Translations under genes and position numbers: made by a program
Shown: piece by piece, positions 1 through 8,425 of the stretch
Position numbering within the stretch: the stretch's first letter is position 1
Layout of the letters: every line of letters begins with the position of its first letter
Source of the DNA: Methylibium sp964622685
GTDB taxonomy: Bacteria; Pseudomonadota; Gammaproteobacteria; Burkholderiales; Burkholderiaceae_C
DNA length: 30,433 bases
Direction of reading: 5' to 3'
Assembly: GCA_964622685.1 (NCBI GenBank)
Contig: CAZUUU010000023.1
Location: 1-30,433 of the forward strand
The notes under the pieces: generated by a model
What the model was told of the DNA's origin: nothing
The model's database searches: none
Seen by the model: only the letters and a program-made list of their open reading frames with translations

Positions 1-400
1 AGGGCTCGATGTGGATGTCGCTGGCGCCGTCCTTCGCGGCCTGCGTCAGCAGCGCATTCAGCATGCGGATGATGGGCGCGTCGTTGGCGGCCTCGAGCAG
101 GTCCTCGACCGCCGGCAGGTCCTGCATCAGCCGCGACAGGTCGACGCCGCTCTCGACCTCGCCGATCACCGCCGCGGCGCTGGACTCGCCGCCAGCGTAG
201 ACGCGTGCGATGCGCTGCGACAGCGTGGCCGGCGCCTCGCGCTCCAGCGCGTCGACGGCGTAGAGGCGCAGCACCTCGCCCAGCGCCGTCGGCGAGACCT
301 GGTCGCCGGCCCACAGCACCAGCTGGCTGCCGTTGTCCTCGAGCAGCAGCGAATGCGCCTTGGCGTAGGCGTAGGGCAGCGGGTGGCGGAGCGCGGCCAT
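1..400 (-). CDS. gspE: Type II secretion ATPase GspE, N-terminal part (cut by window edge)
   Basis: GspE is the cytoplasmic ATPase that powers pseudopilus assembly in type II secretion. The ATG lies at 398-400 on the minus strand, 10 nt after the gspD stop, so it is the next gene of the gsp operon. About 133 residues are visible. They begin MAALRHPLPYAYAKAHSLLL, cover the N1E domain that binds GspL, and reach the start of the catalytic core, where the in-window sequence ends in SDIHIEP, a strongly conserved GspE/PilB motif. The Walker A, Asp box and zinc-binding region lie outside the window, so an intact ATPase cannot be confirmed. PilB is the main alternative, but the gsp context makes GspE very likely. 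Confidence 0.93.
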   Translation of the reverse strand, partial: MAALRHPLPYAYAKAHSLLLEDNGSQLVLWAGDQVSPTALGEVLRLYAVDALEREAPATLSQRIARVYAGGESSAAAVIGEVESGVDLSRLMQDLPAVEDLLEAANDAPIIRMLNALLTQAAKDGASDIHIEP

Positions 401-410
401 CGCGGCGTCC

Positions 411-2633
411 TCAGTTGGACGACGGGGCCGAGGCGCCCGGCTGCAGCGGCGGCGGCACGCTGACCGGCGAACTGGCGCCCGGTGCGCGCAGCGGCGGGAT
501 GATCGGCGAATCGTAGTTCGGCAGCAGTGCCTTCGGCTGCGGCTGCGCGTCCTTCTGCTGGGCGCGGATCATGTCGTAGCGGTCCAGCGTCAGCGCATTG
601 GTCTGGTCGACGCTGCGCATCACCACCGGCCGCAGGAAGATCATCAGGTTGCTCTTGGTGCGGGTGCGGTTGTCGCTGCGGAACAGCGCGCCGAGGCCGG
701 GGATGTTGCCCAGCCCCGGCACCTTGCTGGAGTTGTCCTGGAACTGGTCCTGCATCAGGCCGCCCAGCACGAGGATGTCACCGTCCTCGACGACCACCGT
801 CGATTCGACCGAGCGCTTGTTGGTGACCAGGCCGGCGGTCGCGTCGGCCACGCCCTGCGAGACGTTCTGGTTCACGACGCTGGAGGCCTCCTGGTAGATG
901 ACCATGCGCACCGTGCCGTTCTCGCCGATCTGCGGCTTGACGCGCAGCGTGATGCCGACGTCCTTGCGCTCGATGGTCTGGAAGGGATTCGTTGCGCCGC
1001 TGCCGGTGCCGGTGTTGGTGAAGGAGCCGGTCACGAAGGGCACGTTCTGGCCGACGACGATCTTGGCCTCCTCGTTGTCCAGGGTCACCAGGTTGGGCGT
1101 CGAGAGGATGTTGCCGTCGGCGTTGGTCTCGAGGAAGCGCGCCAGCGCGCCCAGCGTGTAGATGCCGGCGTAGCGCTTGATGATCCCCAGGTTGAGGCCG
1201 GCCGACGGCACGGTGGTGCTGGTGCTCGTCCCGCTGCCGGCGGCCGCCAGCGACAGGTTGATGATGTTGTTGCCGCCGGTGCCGAAGTTGGTGCCGGCGA
1301 TCACCCCGGTGCTGTCGCCGTCCTTGCCGATCAGTCCCTGCCACTGGAAGCCGACGTCGGCGGCCTTGGTGGCGTTGACCTCGACGATCATCGACTCGAC
1401 GTAGACCTGCGCGCGCCGCGAGTCGAGCTGGTCGATCACCGAGCGCAACTGCCGGTACAGCGGTTCGGCCGCGGTGATGATCAGCGAGTTGGTCGCCGGG
1501 TCGGCCTGGATGAAGCCGCCGGTCTGCGGCTGGGCGGCGGACGTGACCGGGCTGGTGGTCTGCGGCGCCGCGCCGCCGGTCGACGATGTGCCCTGCACGC
1601 TGGCCTGGGACTGCGCGAGCGCGGTGTTCTGGCCGAGGCCCGACAAGCCGGTGAGGCCGCTGCTGCCGGACGTGCCGCCGCCCGGCGTGGGAAAGGCGGC
1701 GCGCAGCACCTGGGCCAGCCGCGTCGCGTCGGCGTTCTTCAGGTAGACGACGTAGATGTTGCTGCCGCCGGCGCCGCCGGCGCCCGGCTGGTCGAGCTTG
1801 GCCACCAGCGAACGCACCTGCGCCAGCCGCGCCGGATTGGCGGCGCGCACCAGCAGCGAGTTGGTGCGCGAGTCGGCCAGCACCGACAGCGTGCCGGCCG
1901 CCGGCACCGCGCCCTGCACGGTGCTGGTGTCGGACAGGCGCTGCACCAGCACCGCGATGTCGGCGGCGACCGCGTTCTTCAGCGGGATCACGTCGACGTC
2001 GGTATTGGCCGGCACGTCCATGGTCGCGATGACCTTGGCGATGCGCTGCAGGTTGTCGGCGTAGTCGGTGATGACCAGGGTGTTGTTCCCCGGGTTGGCG
2101 TTGATCGTGTTGTTGGGGCTGATCAGCGGCCGCAGCACCGCCACCAGGTTGGCGGCGTTCTCGTGGTTCAGGCGGAAGATCTGCGTGATGATCTGGTCGC
2201 CCTGGCGCGTGACGGTGCCGACCGAGACCGTGCCGGTCTGCAGCTTGGCGTCGGCCTCGGGCACGACCTTCAGCAGGCCCGCGACCTCGACCACCGTGAA
2301 GCCCAGGCCGCGCAGCGCCGCCAGGAAGTTGAGGTAGGCCTCGCGCGGCTGCAGCGGCTGCTCGCTGTACAGCGTGATCTGGCCCTTGACGCGCGGGTCG
2401 ACGACGATCTGGCGCTCGAGGATGGCGCCGATGGCGCGCGACACGCCTTCGATCTCGGCGTTGACGAAGTTCAGCGTCACCGGCTCGCGGGCCTTTTCCT
2501 TGTCCTTCTGCGCCAGCACCGGCGGCAGCGCGGTCAGCGTCAGGCCGAAGGCGCAGGCGGCAGCGAGGGAGCGCAAAGCGCGCTGGCGGCGGGCGGCTCG
2601 TGGCGGGCGTTGCGGGGGCAGGCTCATGGTCAT
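411..2633 (-). CDS. gspD: Type II secretion outer-membrane secretin GspD
   Basis: GspD forms the outer-membrane channel of the type II secretion system. The protein has 740 residues. A basic N-terminus and hydrophobic stretch end near LPPVLA, with a likely cleavage after residue 41. N0 follows (about 50-125, starting PVTLNFVNAEIEGV), then N1-N3, and the secretin domain at about 405-670. That domain contains VESMIVEV, VPFVTGSF, GDILVLGGLMQD and VPGLGNIPGLGALF, all secretin hallmarks. N3 carries a Gly/Ser/Thr/Gln-rich insert at about 313-372, and the tail (705-740) is Pro/Ser-rich. I chose the ATG at 2633 because it overlaps the gspN stop as ATGA; the reading frame stays open further upstream, but that part lies antiparallel-free inside gspN in another frame. 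A second Met two codons later is also possible. Confidence 0.97.
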   Translation of the reverse strand: MTMSLPPQRPPRAARRQRALRSLAAACAFGLTLTALPPVLAQKDKEKAREPVTLNFVNAEIEGVSRAIGAILERQIVVDPRVKGQITLYSEQPLQPREAYLNFLAALRGLGFTVVEVAGLLKVVPEADAKLQTGTVSVGTVTRQGDQIITQIFRLNHENAANLVAVLRPLISPNNTINANPGNNTLVITDYADNLQRIAKVIATMDVPANTDVDVIPLKNAVAADIAVLVQRLSDTSTVQGAVPAAGTLSVLADSRTNSLLVRAANPARLAQVRSLVAKLDQPGAGGAGGSNIYVVYLKNADATRLAQVLRAAFPTPGGGTSGSSGLTGLSGLGQNTALAQSQASVQGTSSTGGAAPQTTSPVTSAAQPQTGGFIQADPATNSLIITAAEPLYRQLRSVIDQLDSRRAQVYVESMIVEVNATKAADVGFQWQGLIGKDGDSTGVIAGTNFGTGGNNIINLSLAAAGSGTSTSTTVPSAGLNLGIIKRYAGIYTLGALARFLETNADGNILSTPNLVTLDNEEAKIVVGQNVPFVTGSFTNTGTGSGATNPFQTIERKDVGITLRVKPQIGENGTVRMVIYQEASSVVNQNVSQGVADATAGLVTNKRSVESTVVVEDGDILVLGGLMQDQFQDNSSKVPGLGNIPGLGALFRSDNRTRTKSNLMIFLRPVVMRSVDQTNALTLDRYDMIRAQQKDAQPQPKALLPNYDSPIIPPLRAPGASSPVSVPPPLQPGASAPSSN

Positions 2634-3547
2634 CCGATCGCTATGACGGACCGCGCGCCGTCGCGCCGTCCGATGATGTTCAGCAGGTTCGTCAACGCCG
2701 GCTCGTCGGCCTCGGCCGCCCGCGCCTCGCCGCGGAAGCGCAGCCCGCTGGCACCGAGCGTTCCCTGGCCCGACAGCTGGAGCGCGCCTTCGCTGGTGCT
2801 GAGGTTGAGCTGTGCCGCGCCGGCATTGGCCGGGTCGCTGCCGAGCTGCAGACGGTAGCTGCCCAGACGCTCGAGTGTCGACACCCGGGATGCGGCATTC
2901 AGCACCTCGAGTGCCGCCTGGCCCTCGACGCGCCAGCGGCCCTGCACCGTGTGCAGCGTCAGTCCGGGCGAGCTGAGGCGCAGGCCGCCGCCCAGCTGCA
3001 GCGTGTTCCAGGGCGTGCCCAGGCCGCTCAGCCATTCGGCCGGCCACTGGCCGATCCAGCCCGGCGAGCCCTGCAGCGTGGTGCTGAGGCTGCCGAAGCC
3101 GGGCTTGAGGACCAGGGTCGGCTCGCCGTTCAGGCAGCAGTCGTGACGCAGCTTCAGGGCCAGGCCCAGGCCGGCCGGGCGCAGGGTCCATTGCAGCCGC
3201 CCGGGCAGCGAGCGCGCGTCGCGGCTGCCCAGCCCACCGGTCAGCACCGCGACCGCGCTGCCGTTCCACAGGCTGCCGCGCGCGTCGGCCAGCAGGATGT
3301 GTCCGGCGCTGCCGCGCTCGACCGCCGCCGCCAGCCAGGCGGCCGGCGCGAAGGCGATGACCGCTGCCAGCGTGCCGACCAGGCCGCCCCAGATCGCCCA
3401 GCGGCGACCGGCCGAGCGGGCGCGCTGCCAGCGCAGGCCCTCGTAGGTGGATTCGCCCCATTCGGTGGCACGCGAGGCCGGGTCGGCGGGCCGCCGGCGG
3501 AACAGCGAGGTGCGCCAGCGCGACGGCTGGTTGAAGGAGCGGGCCAT
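2630..3547 (-). CDS. gspN: Type II secretion protein GspN
   Basis: GspN is an accessory inner-membrane protein of some type II secretion systems, with an unclear molecular role. The 305-residue protein has a basic cytoplasmic N-terminus of about 48 residues, one membrane segment (about 51-76) and a long periplasmic part. It starts 32 nt after the gspM stop and overlaps gspD by 4 nt, which suggests translational coupling. The cytoplasmic extension before the membrane helix looks longer than is usual for GspN, and I see no better in-frame ATG after it. The assignment rests on position between gspM and gspD, the single membrane anchor and general resemblance; sequence conservation in this family is low. 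Confidence 0.85.
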   Translation of the reverse strand: MARSFNQPSRWRTSLFRRRPADPASRATEWGESTYEGLRWQRARSAGRRWAIWGGLVGTLAAVIAFAPAAWLAAAVERGSAGHILLADARGSLWNGSAVAVLTGGLGSRDARSLPGRLQWTLRPAGLGLALKLRHDCCLNGEPTLVLKPGFGSLSTTLQGSPGWIGQWPAEWLSGLGTPWNTLQLGGGLRLSSPGLTLHTVQGRWRVEGQAALEVLNAASRVSTLERLGSYRLQLGSDPANAGAAQLNLSTSEGALQLSGQGTLGASGLRFRGEARAAEADEPALTNLLNIIGRRDGARSVIAIG

Positions 3548-3579
3548 CAGCGGCGTGCCTCGCGTTGCATGAAGGGACC

Positions 3580-4089
3580 TCAGCCGGGCCGGGCGAAGCT
3601 CAGCAGCACCGTGCCGCTGTAGCCGGTGGGGCCGCGCGACAGCTTGGCCTCCTCGGGCCGGGCGCGGGCGGCGCTGCGCACCTCGCCCAGCCAGGCGGCC
3701 AGCGCCTCGCCGGAGACGCCGCTCAGGCTGAGCGTGGCGCGTTCGCCCTGCAGCGTCAGCTTGGCATTGCTGCCGAGCCGCTCGGTGGCGCCGCGCAGCG
3801 CTTCCTCGGCCTGTGCCTGCCGGACCACCGGCAGCGCCCGCAGCTCGCGGCTCTCGGCGGCCAGGCGCTGCATCTGCTGCAGTTGCTGCTCAACGGTGTC
3901 GATCTGGACCGGCGTGTCACGCAGCGTGCGCCAGGCCGGCTGCACGGCGATCATCCACAGCAGTGCCAGCCCGACCAGCGCCAGCACGCCGCTGACGAGC
4001 CGCCGCTCGCGCGACGCGAGCCTGGACCAGCGGGCCTGCAGCTGCTCGCGCAGCGCGACCACCGACGGAGGCAGGGCGAGGCTGGCCAT
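3580..4089 (-). CDS. gspM: Type II secretion protein GspM
   Basis: GspM is a small bitopic inner-membrane protein that pairs with GspL in the assembly platform. The start at 4089 (MASLALPPSVVALREQ) gives 169 residues, close to the usual family length. A short cytoplasmic N-terminus is followed by one membrane helix at about 30-50 (LVSGVLALVGLALLWMIAV), then a heptad-rich segment with many Gln and Leu residues at about 60-90, and a small ferredoxin-like periplasmic domain. The same frame is open far upstream, but that part is a shadow of gspL. Five bases separate it from the gspL stop. Confidence 0.9.
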   Translation of the reverse strand: MASLALPPSVVALREQLQARWSRLASRERRLVSGVLALVGLALLWMIAVQPAWRTLRDTPVQIDTVEQQLQQMQRLAAESRELRALPVVRQAQAEEALRGATERLGSNAKLTLQGERATLSLSGVSGEALAAWLGEVRSAARARPEEAKLSRGPTGYSGTVLLSFARPG

Positions 4090-4094
4090 GAGGC

Positions 4095-5357
4095 TCAGGT
4101 CCGCCGCGCCACGCTGCTGCCGGGCGCCGCGCGGCTGAGGGTCACGCGGCCGTCGACGGCCTCGACGCGCCAGCCGCTGGGCGCCAGGGCCTCGCGGAAG
4201 GCGGCGATCTGCGGCTCGGTCCAGCCGGGGACGGTCAGGGTCAGGCGGCCGTTCTCGTAGCCCAGGGTCTGGACCGGCTGCTGCGCGGGCCAGGCACTGG
4301 CGGCGGCCTGCAGGGCCGACTCGAAGTCGGCTTCGCCGGGCCGGCCGGCGCCGGCGCGCAGGACGTCGGTCTCGCGCTGCATCTGCACCGGGGCGTCGTA
4401 GATGGCGCGCACCTGCGGGTGGGTGGTCTGCAGCAGGGCCGTCATCGCACTGCGCTTGGCGACCAGCGTGCCGCGTTGCTGCCACGCGGCGAGGTTCAGG
4501 CCGACCAGCATCACGGCGACCAGCGCCACCAGACCCAGGCGCACCGGGCGCCAGGTCGATCCGCGAAAGCGCCGCCAGACCTCGCGCAGGGCGCTCAGGC
4601 CCCGGTGGCGCGGCGCGAGGCCGAATTGCCGCAGGTTCCACAGCGAGCGCGCGGCGTTCAGCGCCTGCGCCCCCGGCGATTGGACCCGGACGGTGGCGCC
4701 CAGCCAGCGCTCGGCCGGCGCGGCGACGGCGGCCGTGGCGGTGAAGCGCGCGTCGGGCGGCAGCGGTTGCGGCAGCAGGGCGCGCGCCAGCCCGCCCTGC
4801 AGCGGCCAGCAGGCCACGCCGCCGGGATGAGCCCAGGTCAGCGACAGCCCCAGGCCGCCGACACCGGAGCCGTTGTCGTCGTGGGTCTCGGCGAAATGGC
4901 CGGTGGCCGGCTCGTCGGGCCAGGCGCCGGGCACGACGCGGTCGATGCGCAGGCCGGCCTTCTCGAGCGCAGCGATCTCGCCGCCCAGCCAGGCGCGGTC
5001 GGTTGCGGCCACCCAGGTGGGCTCGCCGCCCTTGGCGCCGGGCGCCAGGGCGAAGTGGAGCTGACCGGCGTCGTCGAGGACCGCTTCTTCCAGCAGGCCC
5101 GCCAGCGCCGCCGCCATGCGCGTGGACTGTGCCTTCGGGCAGGTGATGCGATGCCAGCTCACGTCGGCTGCCGCCAGGACGGCCACCACCTGGTCGGCCT
5201 TGGGCAGCAGGGCGGGGGCGGCACGACCTTCGCGGTGCACGCTCAGACCGTCGTTGCTGAGCGCGTAGGCGAGTTCGCCGGATCCCGCCGCGGGCGGCGT
5301 GACGGCGCCTGCGCGCTGGCGCGGACGGGGGGGGATCGAGACGGCAAGCGTGGTCAT
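4095..5357 (-). CDS. gspL: Type II secretion protein GspL
   Basis: GspL links the GspE ATPase to the periplasmic pseudopilus. The 420-residue protein has an actin-like cytoplasmic domain (about 28-255), a membrane helix at about 272-293 (LGLVALVAVMLVGLNLAAW) and a periplasmic ferredoxin-like domain. The segment SLWNLRQFGLAPR just before the membrane corresponds to the conserved NLxQGxF-type motif of this family. It begins about 100 nt after gspK, the largest gap inside the operon. A TACAAT hexamer at 5373-5378 upstream of the ATG could be a -10 box for an internal promoter, but no good -35 accompanies it. Codons 8-11 contain a run of eight C, with another C8 run upstream of the TACAAT. Confidence 0.92.
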   Translation of the reverse strand: MTTLAVSIPPRPRQRAGAVTPPAAGSGELAYALSNDGLSVHREGRAAPALLPKADQVVAVLAAADVSWHRITCPKAQSTRMAAALAGLLEEAVLDDAGQLHFALAPGAKGGEPTWVAATDRAWLGGEIAALEKAGLRIDRVVPGAWPDEPATGHFAETHDDNGSGVGGLGLSLTWAHPGGVACWPLQGGLARALLPQPLPPDARFTATAAVAAPAERWLGATVRVQSPGAQALNAARSLWNLRQFGLAPRHRGLSALREVWRRFRGSTWRPVRLGLVALVAVMLVGLNLAAWQQRGTLVAKRSAMTALLQTTHPQVRAIYDAPVQMQRETDVLRAGAGRPGEADFESALQAAASAWPAQQPVQTLGYENGRLTLTVPGWTEPQIAAFREALAPSGWRVEAVDGRVTLSRAAPGSSVARRT

Positions 5358-5386
5358 GAAAAGGCTCGATCCATTGTAGGGGGGGG
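5327..5386 (-). repeat. Two C8 homopolymer tracts flanking the gspL start
   Basis: On the coding strand one C8 run (5327-5334) lies in gspL codons 8-11, encoding Ile-Pro-Pro-Arg. A second C8 run (5379-5386) lies just upstream of a TACAAT hexamer before the gene. Such tracts can slip during replication. In a sequence this GC-rich several C8 or G8 runs are expected by chance in 30 kb, so the runs are seen but any role is speculative. Confidence 0.35.
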
Positions 5387-5458
5387 TCGGTGACGCTCCG
5401 CGCGAATCAAGCGCTTACATCGGCGTCGCGATGTGTCGGCCGGGCAACGGCCGCATCC

Positions 5459-6421
5459 TCAGGGGCCGACGCTGTCGAGTGCTGCCACCCGCTGGCGCCG
5501 CAGCGGGATGATCTCGAGCTGCCGCCGTTCGACCAGCACGCGCTCCTCGGTGACGCGGTCCTGCAGCCGCAGCCGGCCGCGGACCTCGAAGAAGGACGAC
5601 TTCACGTCGAGCCGCCGCGTGGCGGTGGTGGGAGCGGTCTGCGGCAGCAGCACGCTCACCTCGGTCACGTTGCGGAACGGCGTGCGCTGGCGCGCCTGCA
5701 CCAGCCGTTCGGCGCCGGACAGGTCGAGACCGTCGATCACGGCGGCCAGCACTTCCTTGGAGGCGGTGTTGGGGTTGACGGCGGTGTTGATCGGCAGCAG
5801 CGTGACGTAGGGCGAGATCAGCTTGAGTGTCTCGGCGTCGATGCCCAGCCAGCTCAGCTGCTCGATGCGCTCGGGCATCAGTGGCGGGTCGCCGGTCGGG
5901 GCGCTGGCCGCGGCGGCCGGGGCCGCGTCGCGAAGCGCGCGTGCGATGGCCGGGGCCTGTGCGCCGCTGGCCCCGACGAACTCGAGCAGGCGGGCCAGCA
6001 CCTTTTCCTCGTCCTGGGCTTCCTGGCCGGTGACCTCGACCAGCCGTCGCAGGTTGTAGCGCGCCTGCATGTCGGTGATGGAACCGGACAGGAAGGCCTC
6101 GGGCGCGTCGTCGGTGTTGTCGCGGTCGATGGCCAGGAAGGTCGACAGCTTGGCCTCGGCCAGCGGCGTGGACCACGGTTCGCCCAGCGAGGTCGGCCGG
6201 CCCGAGCGCGCGTCCTCGCGCAGGATCAGCCGGGCCCAGTCGACGGCGCCGGTGAGGATCCAGTGGGCCTGGGCGCGCGAGCGCTCGGCGGCCTCGATCT
6301 GCACGGCGCGCCACTGCTGCCAGACCATCGCGGCCGCCAGCGTCGCCACCAGGGTGACGATCACCATCGCCGCCAGCAGGGCGGCGCCGCGCTGGCGCTG
6401 CAATCGGGCTCGAGGGTTCAT
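5459..6421 (-). CDS. gspK: Type II secretion minor pseudopilin GspK
   Basis: GspK is the large minor pseudopilin thought to cap the pseudopilus tip together with GspI and GspJ. The ATG at 6421 overlaps the gspJ stop as ATGA and gives 320 residues. The prepilin leader is MNPRARLQRQRG with cleavage predicted after Gly12, followed by the hydrophobic helix AALLAAMVIVTLVATLAAAM. The Glu at position 5 of the mature protein, present in other pilins, is missing, as is normal for GspK. An Ala/Pro-rich stretch occurs near residues 165-185, and NTASKEVLAAVIDGL further on resembles the helix-hairpin-helix part of the family. Confidence 0.94.
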   Translation of the reverse strand: MNPRARLQRQRGAALLAAMVIVTLVATLAAAMVWQQWRAVQIEAAERSRAQAHWILTGAVDWARLILREDARSGRPTSLGEPWSTPLAEAKLSTFLAIDRDNTDDAPEAFLSGSITDMQARYNLRRLVEVTGQEAQDEEKVLARLLEFVGASGAQAPAIARALRDAAPAAAASAPTGDPPLMPERIEQLSWLGIDAETLKLISPYVTLLPINTAVNPNTASKEVLAAVIDGLDLSGAERLVQARQRTPFRNVTEVSVLLPQTAPTTATRRLDVKSSFFEVRGRLRLQDRVTEERVLVERRQLEIIPLRRQRVAALDSVGP

Positions 6422-7059
6422 GATCCTTGCGGTCCGAGTCGCACGTCGCGCGTCAGCGTGCCGGTGTAGCCGCTGCCGGCGTCGAAGCCCAGCACCAGGC
6501 GCACGCCGCCGGGCAGGGCCTGGCGCACGGTCGCGGCCGGCGCCGAGGCGGCGGTGCCGGGCAGCAGCACGTCGCCGCTGGACTGCGCGTTGCTCCAGGC
6601 GTTGCCGCGCCAGTAGTACAGCTGCCAGCCGGCGACGCCGGCGAGCGCGCGCAGCTGCTCGGGCTCGTTGCCCAGCAGCTGCTGGGACCGCAGCCACAGC
6701 TCCTGCAGCTCGCTGCCCCGCGTGACCGGCTGGCTCGTCCAGCGCGTCCAGCTGCCGCCGCGCAGCGACCAGACCACGAGCTGCAGTCCGTTGGCGCTGC
6801 GGCGCGTGAGCCGCAGGTTGGCGCCGTCGAACTGCAGGGCGGGCAGCTGCCCGCTGTCCTGCACCTCGGCGAGATCGGCTTCCCATTGCGCCAGCACCGA
6901 CTGCAGCCGGAGCTGCTGCTCGACGCGCTGGACGCTGATGTCGCGCGAGCGCACGACGGCATCGATCCCTTGCCAGGCCATCGTGGCGATGACCGCCATG
7001 ATCATCAGCGCGACCAGCACCTCGATCAGCGTGAAGCCTGCCGCGCGACGCCGGTCCAT
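6418..7059 (-). CDS. gspJ: Type II secretion minor pseudopilin GspJ
   Basis: GspJ is a minor pseudopilin of the tip complex. The 213-residue protein has a short leader MDRRRAAG and the cleavage motif G|FTLIEVLVAL with Glu5 conserved, so the prepilin peptidase should process it after Gly8. The hydrophobic N-terminal helix is followed by a mostly beta C-terminal domain. It starts 3 nt after the gspI stop and overlaps gspK by 4 nt. Length and position between gspI and gspK fit the family. Confidence 0.95.
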   Translation of the reverse strand: MDRRRAAGFTLIEVLVALMIMAVIATMAWQGIDAVVRSRDISVQRVEQQLRLQSVLAQWEADLAEVQDSGQLPALQFDGANLRLTRRSANGLQLVVWSLRGGSWTRWTSQPVTRGSELQELWLRSQQLLGNEPEQLRALAGVAGWQLYYWRGNAWSNAQSSGDVLLPGTAASAPAATVRQALPGGVRLVLGFDAGSGYTGTLTRDVRLGPQGS

Positions 7060-7062
7060 GGG

Positions 7063-7440
7063 TCAGTACCTCGACAGGATGGTCGACAGGGTCAGCAGCG
7101 GCACGCCGTTGACATCGGAGACCAGCGCGTCGGCGCGCCGGAAGTTCGGATTCGGCGTCGGCCGGATCACCAGCCGGCCGCGGTACTCGACGCCGAGCTG
7201 CACGCAGACGAAGTCGTTGTCGCCGACCCCCGGGAAGGCCTTGGCGAGCTTCAGGCCGGTCAGCTGGTTGTCGGCGCACCACTGCGCGGCGGTCACCTCG
7301 GTCAGCCGTTGCGCGTTGCCGGTCAAGGCGCCGGCCGCCTTGATGCCGGTGGCCAGCGTCACCGCGACGATGGCCAGCGCGACCAGCACCTCGATCAGCG
7401 TCAGGCCGCGCTGCCGGCCGGCGCGCTCAGCGCGGCGCAT
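7063..7440 (-). CDS. gspI: Type II secretion minor pseudopilin GspI
   Basis: GspI is a minor pseudopilin that initiates the tip complex with GspJ and GspK. The 125-residue protein has the leader MRRAERAGRQRG and the motif G|LTLIEVLVALAIVAVTL, with cleavage after Gly12 and Glu5 retained. The start overlaps the end of gspH by 14 nt, which suggests coupled translation. The length is typical for the family. Confidence 0.95.
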   Translation of the reverse strand: MRRAERAGRQRGLTLIEVLVALAIVAVTLATGIKAAGALTGNAQRLTEVTAAQWCADNQLTGLKLAKAFPGVGDNDFVCVQLGVEYRGRLVIRPTPNPNFRRADALVSDVNGVPLLTLSTILSRY

Positions 7441-7930
7441 CGACGGGGCCCTCGGCGTCGGTGACCGCGAACGGCCCCAGGCCGTCGGTGGCCAGCGTGA
7501 GGCGCTGGCTGGCCAGGCGCAGCACGATGCGCTGGGCGCCGATCACCGGCTCGGGGCCGAGGATCGCCGCGCGCGTGAGACCCGTGGACACGCGCACCTC
7601 CGCGCTCACGCCGGCATCGAGCCAGCCGCTCGGCAGGTCGAGGGAGGCGGGCAGGCCGACGAAGCGGAAGCTGCCGGACTCCGGGTCCGGCACCCACTGC
7701 ACCAGCACGCCGGCCGCGGGCGCCGCGGCGCGCGCCGGTTCCAGCAAGGCGGCCAGGCGAGCGCCCTCGCGTTCGAGCTGGGTGGCCGAAGGGTCGCGCA
7801 GCGCGAGCGCGGCCACGGCGGATGCGATCGCGATCAGGCTGACGACGATCAGCAGTTCGATCAGCGTGAAGCCGCGCGATGACCGCCGGCCGGCCTGCGG
7901 CCTGCGGCGGCGGAGCGCGGGTCCCGCCAT
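7427..7930 (-). CDS. gspH: Type II secretion minor pseudopilin GspH
   Basis: GspH is a minor pseudopilin that joins the tip complex to the GspG filament. With the ATG at 7930, one base after the gspG stop, the protein has 167 residues. The 20-residue basic leader ends RRSSRG and is followed by FTLIELLIVVSLIAIASAV, with cleavage after Gly20 and Glu5 conserved. The frame is open further upstream, but a longer start would run into gspG and lengthen the leader to about 45 residues. The 14-nt overlap with gspI keeps the operon compact. Confidence 0.94.
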   Translation of the reverse strand: MAGPALRRRRPQAGRRSSRGFTLIELLIVVSLIAIASAVAALALRDPSATQLEREGARLAALLEPARAAAPAAGVLVQWVPDPESGSFRFVGLPASLDLPSGWLDAGVSAEVRVSTGLTRAAILGPEPVIGAQRIVLRLASQRLTLATDGLGPFAVTDAEGPVDAPR

Positions 7931-7931
7931 G

Positions 7932-8378
7932 TCACTGCCAGGAGCCGACGTCCGAGTCCTTGCCCTCGCCGCCGGCCTGGCCGTCGGCGCCGTAGCTGAA
8001 GACATCGACCTCGCCCTTCACGCCCGGGTTGACGAACTGGTAGGGCCGGCCCCAGGGGTCGTTGGGCAGCTTCTCGAGGTAGGGCTTCCAGTTCGGCGGC
8101 ACCGGGCTGGCGGTGGGTTTGGCCACCAGGGCCTGCAGCCCCTGCTCGGCGGTGGGGTAGCGCTGGTTGTCGAGGCGGTAGAGCTTGAGCGACTGCATCA
8201 GGTTGTTGACGTCGGTGCGCGCCGCCGTCACGCGCGCGTCGTCGGCACGGTCCAGCACGTTGGGCACGATCAGTGCCGCCAGCACGCCGATGATCACCAG
8301 CACGACCATCAACTCGATGAGGGTGAAGCCGCCGGAGTCGCGGAGGCGGCGCAGGGTCGGAACGGGAGGCTGGCTCAT
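7932..8378 (-). CDS. gspG: Type II secretion major pseudopilin GspG
   Basis: GspG is the major subunit of the type II pseudopilus. The 148-residue precursor has the leader MSQPPVPTLRRLRDSGG and the motif G|FTLIELMVVLVIIGVLAAL, cleaved after Gly17. The C-terminal half has the typical LPNDPWGRPYQF and the calcium-site loop FSYGADGQAGGEGKDSD, close to the family consensus. It is the first large gene of the minus-strand gsp operon. No Shine-Dalgarno sequence precedes the ATG; instead the stop codon of a 12-codon leader ORF overlaps it as ATGA, so translation may depend on coupling. Confidence 0.98.
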   Translation of the reverse strand: MSQPPVPTLRRLRDSGGFTLIELMVVLVIIGVLAALIVPNVLDRADDARVTAARTDVNNLMQSLKLYRLDNQRYPTAEQGLQALVAKPTASPVPPNWKPYLEKLPNDPWGRPYQFVNPGVKGEVDVFSYGADGQAGGEGKDSDVGSWQ

Positions 8379-8413
8379 CGGGCGCTGGGCAACGGGGTGT
8401 CGTCGCGGCTCAT
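8375..8413 (-). CDS. Possible 12-codon leader ORF coupled to gspG
   Basis: An ATG at 8413 opens a reading frame MSRDDTPLPSAR whose TGA overlaps the gspG ATG (ATGA at 8378-8375). It lies just downstream of a TATGAT hexamer. If that hexamer is the -10 box, the transcript would start about six bases before this ATG. gspG itself lacks a ribosome-binding site, so ribosomes finishing the leader could restart on gspG. The peptide shows no recognised motif, and its translation is inferred only from this arrangement. Confidence 0.3.
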   Translation of the reverse strand: MSRDDTPLPSAR

Positions 8414-8425
8414 GAAGACGCTTCC

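Noticed and set aside
2634..3461. A long N-terminal extension of GspD
   Set aside because: The extra part is the gspN gene read in another frame. The signal peptide begins after the ATG at 2633.
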